From the NCBI GenBank assembly GCA_022844045.1, contig JALHMM010000009.1:1-64000 (forward strand): a DNA stretch of 64,000 nt, given 5' to 3'. The translations under genes and the position numbers were made by a program. The DNA is from Reyranellaceae bacterium (GTDB lineage Bacteria; Pseudomonadota; Alphaproteobacteria; Reyranellales; Reyranellaceae). How positions within the stretch are numbered: position 1 is the first letter of the stretch; each line of letters starts with the position of its first letter. Positions 18,273 to 26,817 of this stretch are shown here, piece by piece. The notes beneath the pieces were generated by a model that ran no database searches, was not told the origin of the DNA, and saw only the letters and a list, made by a program, of their open reading frames with translations.

Positions 18273-18414
18273 GACGCGACTCCTGCTGTGGGGATGGAGT
18301 CGATATGGGGTCTGCCCATGACGCCTGCACGGTTATCCCGGCAGATGCCTCGGAATGGCCCAACTTCGTGCAGGAAGTGTTCTGCGACAAGACGGGCCGA
18401 TGAAAACGGGGAGC

Positions 18415-18446
18415 CAACGAAAACGGGGCCCCGCGGGGCCCCGTCG
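18415..18446 (-). terminator. Rho-independent terminator of the PuuD-like gene
   Basis: A 22-bp perfect palindrome at 18423-18444 (ACGGGGCCCCG and its complement) lies about 27 bp past the PuuD-like stop. On the minus strand it is followed by TTTTCGTT. Confidence 0.75.
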
Positions 18447-18470
18447 CATTGTGTCGTCAAGCGATTGTGT

Positions 18471-19067
18471 TCAGAGGCCGCCGTTCTGCTGCGCGACCAT
18501 GCAGTACAGCATCGCGATCGACAGCATGGTGTTGATGCGCGAGGTCAGCATCGCGGTGCGCGCCGCCTTGGGCTTCTGGTCGGCCGGGCAGTCGACGAGG
18601 CCCAGCGCCTTCTGCTGGTTCGGCCAGATGATGAACCAGACGTTGAAGGCCATGATCAGCGCCAGCCACATGCCGATGCCGATGGCGTGCACGCCCTTCT
18701 TCAGGATCAGCGCCTCGATCAGGTAGCCGTTCATCCACGCCAGCAGCAGGCCGGTGACGACTGTGGCCAGCGCGCCGTAGCGGAACCAAAACAGTACCTC
18801 AGGCGCGATGAACTTGCTGATCGCCGCGCGGTGCTCGGCCGGCTCGATCTTGGGCACGGTCGGGATCTGCACGAAGTTCAGATACCAGAGCAGGCCGATC
18901 CACATGATGCCCGACACCACGTGCAGCCAGCGCATGATGAAGGCGCCCCAGGTGTGATCGATCTTGGGCATGCCGCCGCTCAGCAGCCCGACGATGACGA
19001 TGATGGCGATCAGCAGGACAAGGCCTGCCAGCAGGGTGCGCCCTAGGGACTGGAGAATAACGGCCAT
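18471..19067 (-). CDS. PuuD-type membrane protein (urate hydroxylase N-terminal domain-like)
   Basis: 198 aa with about five TM helices. The first is LLAGLVLLIAIIVIVGLL, followed by WLHVVSGIMWIGLLWYLNF, whose His is a candidate haem ligand. Later helices include LATVVTGLLLAWM and IGIGMWLALIMAFNVWFII. This matches the integral-membrane part of PuuD, a cytochrome-c-linked urate oxidase. The C-terminal cytochrome c domain (CXXCH) is absent. Urate oxidation is therefore uncertain; a haem-membrane electron carrier is another option. Confidence 0.7.
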   Translation of the reverse strand: MAVILQSLGRTLLAGLVLLIAIIVIVGLLSGGMPKIDHTWGAFIMRWLHVVSGIMWIGLLWYLNFVQIPTVPKIEPAEHRAAISKFIAPEVLFWFRYGALATVVTGLLLAWMNGYLIEALILKKGVHAIGIGMWLALIMAFNVWFIIWPNQQKALGLVDCPADQKPKAARTAMLTSRINTMLSIAMLYCMVAQQNGGL

Positions 19068-19182
19068 AGCTGGCTCCCCTCATTGGTTCTTGTGGGACTC
19101 GGTATCGGGACCGGAGGCTATCATATCGGCGAGTCGTTTCAATATGTGGTAGGTCCGCCTTGCGGTCGGACGAGGTATCGCG

Positions 19183-20052
19183 ATGCGGCATGACCCCCAG
19201 GGGGGTGACGGCGAAATGGCGGCTGCCTGGGCCTATTGCGCGGCCCAGGCGCGGACCGCCGATCACGGCCGCTGGCTCTGCAGCCTGTTCGCGCCGGAAG
19301 CCGCCCGCCGCGACCTCTGGGCGCTGCTGGCCTTCAACGCCGAGATCGCCCGCACCCGCGAGGTCGTGCGCGAGCCGATGCTGGGGCAGATCCGCCTGCA
19401 ATGGTGGCGCGAGGCGATCGCCGAGGCCTATGGCGGGCGAGCCCGTGCCCACCAGGTGATGGCGCCATTGGCCGATGCCATCGCCCGCCGCCGGCCGCCG
19501 CGCGAGTGCTTCGAGACCCTGCTCGACGGCCGTCTGCGCGATCTCGACGATGAGCCCTTCGCGACCCTCGCGAACCTTGAGGCCTATGCCCAGGCGACGT
19601 CCGCGACGTTGTCGCTGCTGATGCTGGACGTGCTCGGTATCGACGACGGCGCCGCGCGCGAGGCGGCAGCGGCGATTGGCACCGCCTGGGCGCTGGTCGG
19701 CCTGGTGCGCGCGACCCCACACCTGGCCGCGCGTCGCCAGCTGATGCTGCCTGGGGACCTGATGGGCGACATCAATCCCGAATCGCTGTTCACCGGCCGG
19801 CCCGACAGCCGCCTGGCCGACGTGCTGCGCGCAGTGGTCGATCGCGCGTCCGCGCTCCTGGTCGAGGCGCGGCGCCACCGCCACAAAGTGCCCGCCCCGG
19901 CGCTGCCGGCGCTCTTGCCGGCACGGCTGCTCGACCGGCGCATCGCGGGTATCCGGCGTGCGGATCACCAGATGTTCGATCAGCCCCAGGAGGCGCCCTC
20001 GGCCACCGATCCGATCCTTCTGTGGTGGGCGGTGCGCACGGGCCGTTTCTGA
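19183..20052 (+). CDS. Phytoene/squalene synthase-like protein (NDUFAF6 family)
   Basis: 289 aa from the ATG at 19183, which has GAGG upstream; an ATG at 19216 is an alternative. The ALLAFNAEIARTREVV and LGQIRLQWWREAI blocks are the squalene/phytoene synthase fold in the NDUFAF6 subtype. The aspartate-rich DXXXD prenyl-diphosphate motifs of true synthases are not evident, since FNAEIART replaces the first. NDUFAF6 is a mitochondrial complex I assembly factor. The gene stands close to the NDUFAF3-like gene, supporting a shared, non-terpenoid role. Confidence 0.8.
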   Translation: MRHDPQGGDGEMAAAWAYCAAQARTADHGRWLCSLFAPEAARRDLWALLAFNAEIARTREVVREPMLGQIRLQWWREAIAEAYGGRARAHQVMAPLADAIARRRPPRECFETLLDGRLRDLDDEPFATLANLEAYAQATSATLSLLMLDVLGIDDGAAREAAAAIGTAWALVGLVRATPHLAARRQLMLPGDLMGDINPESLFTGRPDSRLADVLRAVVDRASALLVEARRHRHKVPAPALPALLPARLLDRRIAGIRRADHQMFDQPQEAPSATDPILLWWAVRTGRF

Positions 20053-20087
20053 GGCACGATGGCGCCATCGACGACACAGGAGCGGAC

Positions 20088-20996
20088 ATGCCCACGGCCA
20101 AGGCCAATGGCCTCACCATCGCCTATGAGACATCGGGTGATCCTCGTAACCCCACCATCCTGCTGGTGATGGGTTTGGGTGCCCAGCTCACGCTGTGGCC
20201 GGATGCCTTCGTCGAGGTGCTGGCGGCCAGCGGCCTGCACGTCGTGCGCTACGACAATCGCGATGTCGGCCTGTCGAGCGATTTCGACTCCTTAGGCGTC
20301 GTCGACATGAACGAAGTGATGATGAAGGCGATCGCGGGCAGGCCGATCAGCCCGCCCTATACCGTGGCCGACATGGCGGCCGACGGCATCGGTCTGCTCG
20401 ACGCGCTGGGCATCAAGTCCGCGCATGTCGTCGGCCTGTCGATGGGTGGCATGATCGTGCCGCACATGGCGACGAAGCATGCTGGTCGCGTCGAGAGCAT
20501 GACCGTGGTCATGTCGAGCTCGGGCCGCCGCGGCCTGCCGCCCGGCAAGCCCGAAGCGGTGAAGATGCTGATGACGCGGCCGATGTCCGACGATCGCGCC
20601 GAGATCCTGCGCCACAGCATCGCGCTGCGCCGCGCTATCGCCGGCCCGGCCTATCCCGAGAACGACGAGGAACTGCGGGCCAAAGTCGAACGGCAGATCG
20701 ACCGCCGCTATTATCCGCAGGGCGCGAGCCGGCAGTACTTCGCCGTCATCGCCGATGGCGATCGCACCAACCTCCTGAAGTCGGTGAAGGTGCCGACCCT
20801 GGTGATCCACGGCAGCGACGATCCGCTGCTCCCCGTGGAATGCGGCCGCGATATCGCCGCCGCGGTGCCCGGCGCCGTCATGCACGAGGAGCCGGGCATG
20901 GGACATGAGATCCCGGCCGCGCTCTGCCAGAAGCTGGCCGCGCGGATCGCGGCGCATTGCAAGGCGATCAAGGCGCGGTCAGTCGCCGCTGAGTAG
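20088..20996 (+). CDS. Alpha/beta hydrolase
   Basis: 302 aa from the ATG at 20088 with AGGAG at 20078-20082. The nucleophile elbow is GLSMGG, the acid lies in VIHGSDDPLLP and the histidine in GMGHEIP, giving a complete Ser-Asp-His triad. VVRYDNRDVGLS and ILLVMGLGAQ form the usual N-terminal strands. It resembles epoxide hydrolase or esterase-type enzymes (the YDNRD variant is common in AclR/polyketide-like hydrolases). The substrate is unknown. Confidence 0.88.
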   Translation: MPTAKANGLTIAYETSGDPRNPTILLVMGLGAQLTLWPDAFVEVLAASGLHVVRYDNRDVGLSSDFDSLGVVDMNEVMMKAIAGRPISPPYTVADMAADGIGLLDALGIKSAHVVGLSMGGMIVPHMATKHAGRVESMTVVMSSSGRRGLPPGKPEAVKMLMTRPMSDDRAEILRHSIALRRAIAGPAYPENDEELRAKVERQIDRRYYPQGASRQYFAVIADGDRTNLLKSVKVPTLVIHGSDDPLLPVECGRDIAAAVPGAVMHEEPGMGHEIPAALCQKLAARIAAHCKAIKARSVAAE

Positions 20997-21016
20997 GCGG
21001 CGCTATAGACCGTGCG

Positions 21017-21183
21017 CCTCTTCCCTTCTCCCCGCGCAGGCGGGGAGAAGGTGCCGAGCGCCAGCGAGGCGGATGAGGGGCTTCTTGCGCAACGACCAGC
21101 ATTGTTGCCGTTGAGACTCCGAGAAGCCCCTCATCCGCCCTTCGGGCACCTTCTCCCCGCCTGCGCGGGGAGAAGGGAAGAGG
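21017..21183. repeat. Palindromic intergenic element, family A copy 2
   Basis: The arms extend further here (CCTCTTCCCTTCTCCCCGC at one end and its complement at the other). The internal GGCGGATGAGGGGCTTCT/AGAAGCCCCTCATCCGCC pairing is intact. It sits between two convergent genes. Confidence 0.9.
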
Positions 21184-21194
21184 CCGAACAGGCG

Positions 21195-22037
21195 TCAGGC
21201 GGCGCGCATCAGCGCGGCGCCCTTGTCGAGCAGCGGCAGGACCTTGTCCCTGCCTTCCGGCGGGACGCCGAAGACGACACGATCGACGCCGGCGTCGCGC
21301 GCCTGCTTCAGCGCGTCACCGTTCATGCCGGTGCCGAAGATGGTCACCGGCACGTCGGCCTCGGAGCGGCCGGCCTCCTTCAGCATCTGGCGGAACGGCG
21401 GCAGCATCGACAGCGTGTCGCCGCCGCGGCCGCCGATCGGCATCCAGCCATTGGCGTAGGCGATGGCGCGCCGCGCGCCCTGCGGGAAGCCGCCGCCGAC
21501 GATGATCGGCGGATAGGGCTTCTGCACCGGCTTGGGCCACTGCATCATCTCGTCGAACTTCACCATCTCGCCCTGGTATTTCGGCTTCGACTTCGTCCAG
21601 ATCTCCTTCATCGCCTCGATACGCTCGCGCACCAGCTTGAAGCGCGTCTCGAAGGCGGTGCCATGGTCCGCCATCTCCTCGGCGTTCCAGCCGCCGCCGA
21701 TACCGAACAGCAGCCGGCCGTTCGACAGCCGGTCGACCGTGGCGACCTCCTTGGCGGTGTAGATCGGGTCGCGCTGCTGGACGAGGCAGACGCCGGTCCC
21801 CAGCTTGATGGTCTTGGTGACCACCGCCGCGGCGCCCAAAGCGACGAACTGGTCATAGGTGTCGTAGTACCACTTCGGCAGCTCGGCGCCGCCGGGCCAC
21901 GGCGACTTGCGGCTGGTCGGGATGTGGCTGTGCTCGGGGAACCACAGCGATTCGTAACCACGCGCCTCGACCTCGACCGCCAGCTCGTGCGGCTGCATCG
22001 AATAGTCCGTCGGAAACATCGTGATGCCGATCTTCAT
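21195..22037 (-). CDS. LLM class (luciferase-like) F420/FMN-dependent oxidoreductase
   Basis: 280 aa from the ATG at 22037 with GGAGG upstream. The TIM-barrel landmarks are GYESLWFPEHSHIP, KTIKLGTGVCLVQQRDP, LSNGRLLFGIGGGWNAEE and PPIIVGGGFPQGARRA. This is the pattern of the TIGR03619-like F420-dependent subgroup. The family performs hydride transfer or monooxygenation on diverse substrates. The gene is monocistronic between two repeat elements. Confidence 0.87.
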   Translation of the reverse strand: MKIGITMFPTDYSMQPHELAVEVEARGYESLWFPEHSHIPTSRKSPWPGGAELPKWYYDTYDQFVALGAAAVVTKTIKLGTGVCLVQQRDPIYTAKEVATVDRLSNGRLLFGIGGGWNAEEMADHGTAFETRFKLVRERIEAMKEIWTKSKPKYQGEMVKFDEMMQWPKPVQKPYPPIIVGGGFPQGARRAIAYANGWMPIGGRGGDTLSMLPPFRQMLKEAGRSEADVPVTIFGTGMNGDALKQARDAGVDRVVFGVPPEGRDKVLPLLDKGAALMRAA

Positions 22038-22084
22038 GCCTGGTCCTCCCGCTATCGTTGGCGGGAGACTAAAGCACATCTCTT

Positions 22085-22160
22085 CACTCTGTCATTCCGA
22101 GCGTAGCGAGGAATCCACTGAGCGGCCTGGATTCCTCGCTACGCTCGGAATGACAGAGTG
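22085..22160. repeat. Palindromic repeat, TGTCATCCC/TGTCATTCC family, long form
   Basis: CACTCTGTCATTCCGAGCGTAGCGAGGAATCC and its exact complement flank a 12-nt centre. It ends only 2 bp before the trmFO stop and lies upstream of the LLM gene on the same strand. Confidence 0.85.
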
Positions 22161-22162
22161 GC

Positions 22163-23530
22163 CTACTCCGCAGCCTGCCGCGTCACGCCCAGCCAGGCGT
22201 CGAGGTCGGCCAGCGCACGGCTGGTGATGGCCAGCTTCTTGTCCTTGCCGCGCGGCGGACGCTTGGCGCCGGCCGGAGTCGGCACGTCGGGGAACAGGCC
22301 AAAGTTCACGTTCATCGGCTGATAGGTCGCCGCGTCGGCGCCGCCGGTGATGTGCGCCAGCAGCGCACCCAAGGCCGTCGTACGTGGCGGCAAGGAAGGG
22401 GCGGCACCCAGCCGTTCGGCGGCGGCGAAGCGGCCGGCCATCAGGCCGACCGCGGCGCTCTCGACATAGCCTTCGCAGCCGGTGATCTGGCCGGCGAAGC
22501 GCAGGGCCGGGCGCGCCTTCAGCCGGAAGGTGCCGTCGAGCAGGCGCGGACTGTTGATGAAGGTGTTGCGGTGCAGGCCGCCCAGCCGCGCGAACTCGGC
22601 GTTCTGCAGGCCGGGGATCATGCGGAAGATCCTGGTCTGCTCGCCGTGCTTCAGCTTGGTCTGGAAGCCGACGATGTTGAACAGCGTGCCCAGCGCGTTG
22701 TCCTGGCGCAGCTGGACCACGGCATGCGGCCGCCGGCCGGTGCGCGGATCGGTCAGGCCCACTGGCTTCATCGGCCCGAAGGCCAGCGTGTCGCGGCCGC
22801 GCTCGGCCATGACCTCGATCGGCAGGCAGCCGTCGAAGTAGGGCGTGTCCTTCTCCCATTCCTTGAACGAGGTCTTTTCGCCGGCGATCAGCGCGTCGAT
22901 GAAGGCGTAGTAGCCGTCGCGATCGAGCGGGCAGTTGATGTAGTCGGCGCCGTCGCCTTCCGGCCCGACCTTGTCGTAGCGCGACTGGAACCAGGCGATG
23001 TTCATGTCGATCGAGTCGCGATGCACGATGGGCGCGATGGCGTCGAAGAAGGCAAGGTTGCTCTCGCCGCTGAGTTCGAGGATCGCTTGGCTGAGCGAGG
23101 GTGAGGTCAGCGGGCCGGTGGCGACGATCACGCTGTCCCAGTCCTGCGGCGGCGCGCCGGCGATCTCCTCGCGACGGATCTCGATCAGCGGCTCGGCCTC
23201 GATCGCCGCCTGCGCCGCGCCCGAGAAGCCGTGCCGGTCGACGGCCAAGGCGCCGCCCGCCGGGACCTTGTGGGCGTCCGCCGCGCGCAGGATCAGCGAG
23301 CCGCAGCGGCGCATTTCCTCGTGCAACAGGCCGACGGCGTTGTTGGCGGCGTCGTCGGAGCGGAAGGAGTTGGAGCACACCAGCTCGGCCAGCGAATCGG
23401 TCAGATGCGCATCCGTCCCGCGAATTGGCCGCATCTCGTGCAAAATCACGGGAACACCCGCGCGCGCGAGCTGCCAGGCGGCTTCACTGCCGGCGAGACC
23501 GCCGCCAATCACATGCACGGGCTTGAACAT
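22163..23530 (-). CDS. trmFO: Methylenetetrahydrofolate-tRNA-(uracil-5-)-methyltransferase TrmFO
   Basis: 455 aa starting [18 protein letters not shown], an FAD-binding dinucleotide motif at residues 8-15. [20 protein letters not shown] and [12 protein letters not shown] are TrmFO blocks; the conserved cysteines of CSNS and [12 protein letters not shown] are the family's catalytic region. [16 protein letters not shown] closes the FAD domain. It forms m5U54 in tRNA with 5,10-methylene-THF as carbon donor. No strong ribosome site precedes the ATG at 23530, but homology supports it. Confidence 0.95.
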   Translation of the reverse strand: MFKPVHVIGGGLAGSEAAWQLARAGVPVILHEMRPIRGTDAHLTDSLAELVCSNSFRSDDAANNAVGLLHEEMRRCGSLILRAADAHKVPAGGALAVDRHGFSGAAQAAIEAEPLIEIRREEIAGAPPQDWDSVIVATGPLTSPSLSQAILELSGESNLAFFDAIAPIVHRDSIDMNIAWFQSRYDKVGPEGDGADYINCPLDRDGYYAFIDALIAGEKTSFKEWEKDTPYFDGCLPIEVMAERGRDTLAFGPMKPVGLTDPRTGRRPHAVVQLRQDNALGTLFNIVGFQTKLKHGEQTRIFRMIPGLQNAEFARLGGLHRNTFINSPRLLDGTFRLKARPALRFAGQITGCEGYVESAAVGLMAGRFAAAERLGAAPSLPPRTTALGALLAHITGGADAATYQPMNVNFGLFPDVPTPAGAKRPPRGKDKKLAITSRALADLDAWLGVTRQAAE

Positions 23531-23638
23531 CGCTGCCGACACCGCTTCAATCCCATCAGGCGTCTCGGGAGGCGCAGCAATAGTCCCGCGGGCCTGCCGG
23601 CGCAATCGCCGGCGCGTCGCGGACGATCGGGAGGATCC

Positions 23639-24025
23639 ATGCCAGTCACGCGCCACAATCCGAAGACGGTGCCGCTCTCCGGCAAGTACACCCATGGCGT
23701 CGAGCTGCCGCCGGGGCAGCGCGTCCTCTACGTCTCCGGCCAGGTCGGCACCGACGCCAAGGGCAAGGTCGCGGCCGGCATCGAGAAGCAGTGCGACAAT
23801 GTCTGGAAGAACATCGGCACGGTGCTGAAGAGCGCCGGCATGGGCTACGCCGATATCATCAAGGCCAACGTCTATCTCACCGATGCGCGTTACATTGGCG
23901 CCTATCGCGCGGTACGCGACAAGTACATCCACGACCCGTTCCCGGCCTCGACCCTGGTGCTCGTCAGCGGCCTGGCGTCGCCCGACATGCTGGTCGAGGT
24001 CGAGGTGGTCGCGGCCAAGCCCTGA
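23639..24025 (+). CDS. RidA/YjgF/YER057c family protein
   Basis: 128 aa from the ATG at 23639 with GGGAGG at 23629-23634. [40 protein letters not shown] and [24 protein letters not shown] follow the trimeric RidA fold in order. RidA enzymes deaminate reactive enamines and imines. The usual Arg of the PTRS(A/T) motif is replaced (PFPASTLV), as in several paralogous subfamilies, so activity may differ. It is divergent from trmFO. Confidence 0.85.
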   Translation: MPVTRHNPKTVPLSGKYTHGVELPPGQRVLYVSGQVGTDAKGKVAAGIEKQCDNVWKNIGTVLKSAGMGYADIIKANVYLTDARYIGAYRAVRDKYIHDPFPASTLVLVSGLASPDMLVEVEVVAAKP

Positions 24026-24049
24026 CGCTTCTGTCGTCCTTCGCCGCGC

Positions 24050-25324
24050 TCACGAGCACGGCGGCGAAAGGGCTTCGAGACGTCGCGCGAGGAAGCGGCG
24101 CGCCGGCGCCGAGGCGGTGAGCCGTGCGGCTTCGGCCAGCGCGGCCGACGCTTCGGCGTGGCGACCTAGCCGGCGTAGCAGCTCGCCACGCGTCGCGGGC
24201 AGCAGGAAGTAGTCGGCGAGCACGTCCTCGCCCGAGATCGCGTCCAGCTCGCTCAGGCCGCTGGCCGGGCCATCGGTCATCGCGACCGCCACGGCGCGGT
24301 TGAGGCGATGCACCGGCGAGGGCGCGAGCGCCACCAGCGCGTCGTAGTAGTCGAGGATCGCCGGCCAGTCGGTCTCCTCGAATGTGGCGGCGCGCGCGTG
24401 CTCGGCGGCGATGCCGGCGAGCAGGTGGAATTCCTGGAGGCGTTCACCGGTGGCGGCACGCTGCATGCGCGCGAAGCCCTCGGCGATGGCGGCGCCATCC
24501 CAGCGCGAGCGGTCCTGGTCGGCGAGCAGCACGATCTCGCCGGCGGCGTCGGTGCGCGTCGGCAGCCGTGCGAGATGGAACAGCAGCAACGCCGCCAGCG
24601 CCTGGGTTTGCGGCACGCCGGTGACCGGATGGTCGGCGAGCAGGCGCGCCAGCCGTACCGCCTCGCCACAGATGTCGGCGCGCACCAGCGCGTCGCCGCT
24701 GGCCGCGCCGTGACCTTCGTTGAAGGCGAGGTAGAGCGCGTCGAGCACCGGCGCGAGCCGCGACGGCAGCTCGGCCGATGACGGCATGTCGAGCGACAGG
24801 CCTTGCTCGCGCACGCGCCGGCGCGCGCGCACCAGCCACTGCGCCACCGTGGCTTCCTCGCGCAGCACGCCCGCCGCGATCTCGCGGGTCGACAGGCCGC
24901 AACCGACGCGCAGGATCAGCGCCAGCCGCATCTCCTCGGACAGCGCCGGATGCGCGCACATGAACAGCAGACGCAACTCGTCGTCGGCCAGCTCGTCGGC
25001 GAAACGCGCGCCGGGCGGCGCGGGCGCGCGCGCCAGCAGCTCGCGCTCGATGGTGCCGGCGTGACGCCGCAGGTTGGCGTCGCGGCGGGCGGCGTCGATC
25101 GCCAGCCGCCGCGCCGCGGTATAGAGCCACGCCGCCGGATCGTCGGGCACGCCGCGATAGGGCCAGACGCGCAGCGCCTGCAGCAGCGCCTGCTGTGCCA
25201 CATCCTCGGCGAGATCGAGACGAGCCGCGCCCAGAGTGCGCGCGAGCGCGGCGACCATGCGCCCCGACTCGCGGCGGAACAGCCGGTCGACCAGGGCGCC
25301 GATATCATCCGCCGCGCCGGTCAT
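24050..25324 (-). CDS. ECF sigma factor, ECF42 type (SigJ-like with long C-terminal extension)
   Basis: 424 aa. Region 2 lies at about 1-80 (DLAEDVAQQALLQALRVWPY, AAWLYTAARRLAIDAAR). Region 4 includes LILRVGCGLSTREIAAGVL and QWLVRARRRV. About 230 further residues (PVLDALYLAFNEGHGA onward, with TPR-like helices) are the DUF6596-type extension that defines ECF42 factors. These have no anti-sigma factor and are encoded with a YCII/DGPF protein, present here 5 nt upstream. A matching promoter lies at 25716-25742. The regulon is unknown. Confidence 0.9.
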   Translation of the reverse strand: MTGAADDIGALVDRLFRRESGRMVAALARTLGAARLDLAEDVAQQALLQALRVWPYRGVPDDPAAWLYTAARRLAIDAARRDANLRRHAGTIERELLARAPAPPGARFADELADDELRLLFMCAHPALSEEMRLALILRVGCGLSTREIAAGVLREEATVAQWLVRARRRVREQGLSLDMPSSAELPSRLAPVLDALYLAFNEGHGAASGDALVRADICGEAVRLARLLADHPVTGVPQTQALAALLLFHLARLPTRTDAAGEIVLLADQDRSRWDGAAIAEGFARMQRAATGERLQEFHLLAGIAAEHARAATFEETDWPAILDYYDALVALAPSPVHRLNRAVAVAMTDGPASGLSELDAISGEDVLADYFLLPATRGELLRRLGRHAEASAALAEAARLTASAPARRFLARRLEALSPPCS

Positions 25325-25329
25325 CGCGC

Positions 25330-25686
25330 TCAGGTCTCGTGAATCTGGCGGACCTCGATGGCGCCGGTGTAGCCTGGCCGGATATGCGGGCAGCCTTTGG
25401 CGATCTCGACCGCGGCGGCGTAGTCCGCGGCCTCGACCATGAAGTAGCCGCCCATCATCTCCTTGCTCTCGGGATAGGGGCCATCCTTGACGGCGATGGT
25501 CGCGCCGGTGTGACGCAGCACCTTGCCGACATCGTCGCTCAGCTTCTCGCCGGAGATCATTTGACCCTTGTCACGCAGGCCCTGCGACCAGGCGCGATAG
25601 CGACCGATGATATCCTGCATCTCCGCTGGCGACAGCGACGTGAACTCGCCGGGCACGCTATGCAGCAGCAACATGAACTTGGCCAT
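25330..25686 (-). CDS. YciI/DGPF-domain protein, partner of ECF42 sigma factor
   Basis: 118 aa. MAKFMLLLH opens the ferredoxin-like fold, and KDGPYPESKEMMGGYFMVEA contains the DGPF-type core (DGPY here). It is the first gene of the pair and is translated just ahead of the sigma factor gene. DGPF proteins always accompany this sigma group; their molecular role is not settled and they are not classical anti-sigma factors. Confidence 0.9.
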   Translation of the reverse strand: MAKFMLLLHSVPGEFTSLSPAEMQDIIGRYRAWSQGLRDKGQMISGEKLSDDVGKVLRHTGATIAVKDGPYPESKEMMGGYFMVEAADYAAAVEIAKGCPHIRPGYTGAIEVRQIHET

Positions 25687-25715
25687 CTCAGTCTCCCTTG
25701 GTTGGACACTCTAGA

Positions 25716-25742
25716 GACGGGCGAGCCGGGGCGGAATCGACA
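25716..25742 (-). promoter_or_regulatory. Putative autoregulated ECF42 promoter
   Basis: On the minus strand TGTCGA (25742-25737) is followed 17 nt later by CGTC (25719-25716), 30 nt before the YciI start. TGTCGA and CG(A/T)C are the reported ECF42 -35 and -10 elements. The site suggests the pair activates itself. Confidence 0.65.
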
Positions 25743-25782
25743 GCCGGTTGCCGATTCCTTAAAATGAGCGCATACTCACTCC

Positions 25783-26817
25783 ATGAGCCTCGTGGCTGTC
25801 CCCTTCTTCGATGCCCGCGATGGCGGGCCGGCGGCGCACGCGCGCGCGCGTGTCGCGCAGGCGCTGGCGGTGCGCGACGCCTGCCTCGGCTGGTTCCCGG
25901 CCGGCGGCGCATTGGCGCGGGTCGCCGATCCGCTGGTCCGTCGCTGGATGCGCCGGTCCGCGTCGCCTTATGTCGAGGATATCGCCGACATCCAGGCGCA
26001 GCTCGGGCGGTCTGGCGCGTGGACCCTGCACGGCGCCTATCTCTTCGGCTGCACAGCGTTGGCCGACGAAGCCGCGGCCGGCCCAAGGCTGCGGCGCACG
26101 CTCGACTGGCCGTTCCCCGGCCTGGGCCGACTTGCCGAGACGGTGTGGCAAAGCGGACCGGCGGGTGACTTCGTCAATGTCACTTGGCCGGGCTTCGTCG
26201 GCGTGCTCACCGCGATGGCGCCGGGGCGCTTCGCGGCGTCGATCAACCAGGCGCCGATGCAGCGCCGAACCGCGGCCGATGCGCTGCGCTGGACCGACTA
26301 CGCCCGCAACGCCATGCGGCCGTTGTGGTCCAAGGACACCTGGCCGCCGGAACACCTGCTGCGCCACGTCTTCGAGACCTGCGTGACGTTCGAGGAGGCC
26401 CGAGCGCTGCTGGAGCGGGCACCGCTCGCGCGCGCGGTGCTGTTCATGCTGGTGGGAACCAAGGCCAGCGAGCGCGTGGTGATCGAGCGCGAGGAGACGA
26501 CGTTCCGCACCCGCGTCGCCGACGAGGCGATCGCCAATGCCTGGCAGGATGCGCGCGATGGCTGGGAGCCGCGCGTCTGTGGCATCGGTCGACCGGCCGA
26601 GAACAACGCCAGGCGCATCGCCGCGCTGTCGGCATGGTCTGGTCGCGACGCGTCGTCCTTCGACTGGGTGGTGCCGCCGGTGCTCAACGCCTTCACGCGT
26701 CTGAGCGTCGACATGTCGCCGGCCAATGGGTCGCTGCGCGTGATGGGCTGGGAGCCCGATGCCAGCGGCAATGCCGTGCCGGTCTCGGCCGGCAGCGTCA
26801 GCCCATCGCCTGGCTGA
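25783..26817 (+). CDS. Putative acid-ceramidase/NAAA-like Ntn hydrolase
   Basis: 344 aa. Residues 86-110 read as a nucleophile strand around C90, with R105 and D108 (RRTLDWP) spaced much as Cys, Arg and Asp are in choloylglycine hydrolases and acid ceramidase. VNVTWPGFVGVLTAMAPGRFAASINQAP then resembles the ceramidase WPG-hydrophobic-SIN stretch. If so, the first 89 residues are a propeptide removed by self-cleavage. No signal peptide is evident. The substrate is unknown; amides of fatty acids are the family's usual targets. It overlaps the convergent GNAT gene by 20 bp. Confidence 0.6.
   Translation: MSLVAVPFFDARDGGPAAHARARVAQALAVRDACLGWFPAGGALARVADPLVRRWMRRSASPYVEDIADIQAQLGRSGAWTLHGAYLFGCTALADEAAAGPRLRRTLDWPFPGLGRLAETVWQSGPAGDFVNVTWPGFVGVLTAMAPGRFAASINQAPMQRRTAADALRWTDYARNAMRPLWSKDTWPPEHLLRHVFETCVTFEEARALLERAPLARAVLFMLVGTKASERVVIEREETTFRTRVADEAIANAWQDARDGWEPRVCGIGRPAENNARRIAALSAWSGRDASSFDWVVPPVLNAFTRLSVDMSPANGSLRVMGWEPDASGNAVPVSAGSVSPSPG

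Noticed and set aside
19183-20052. Carotenoid or hopanoid pathway phytoene/squalene synthase
   Set aside because: The aspartate-rich prenyl-diphosphate motifs are not evident and no terpenoid genes adjoin; the NDUFAF6 subtype fits better.
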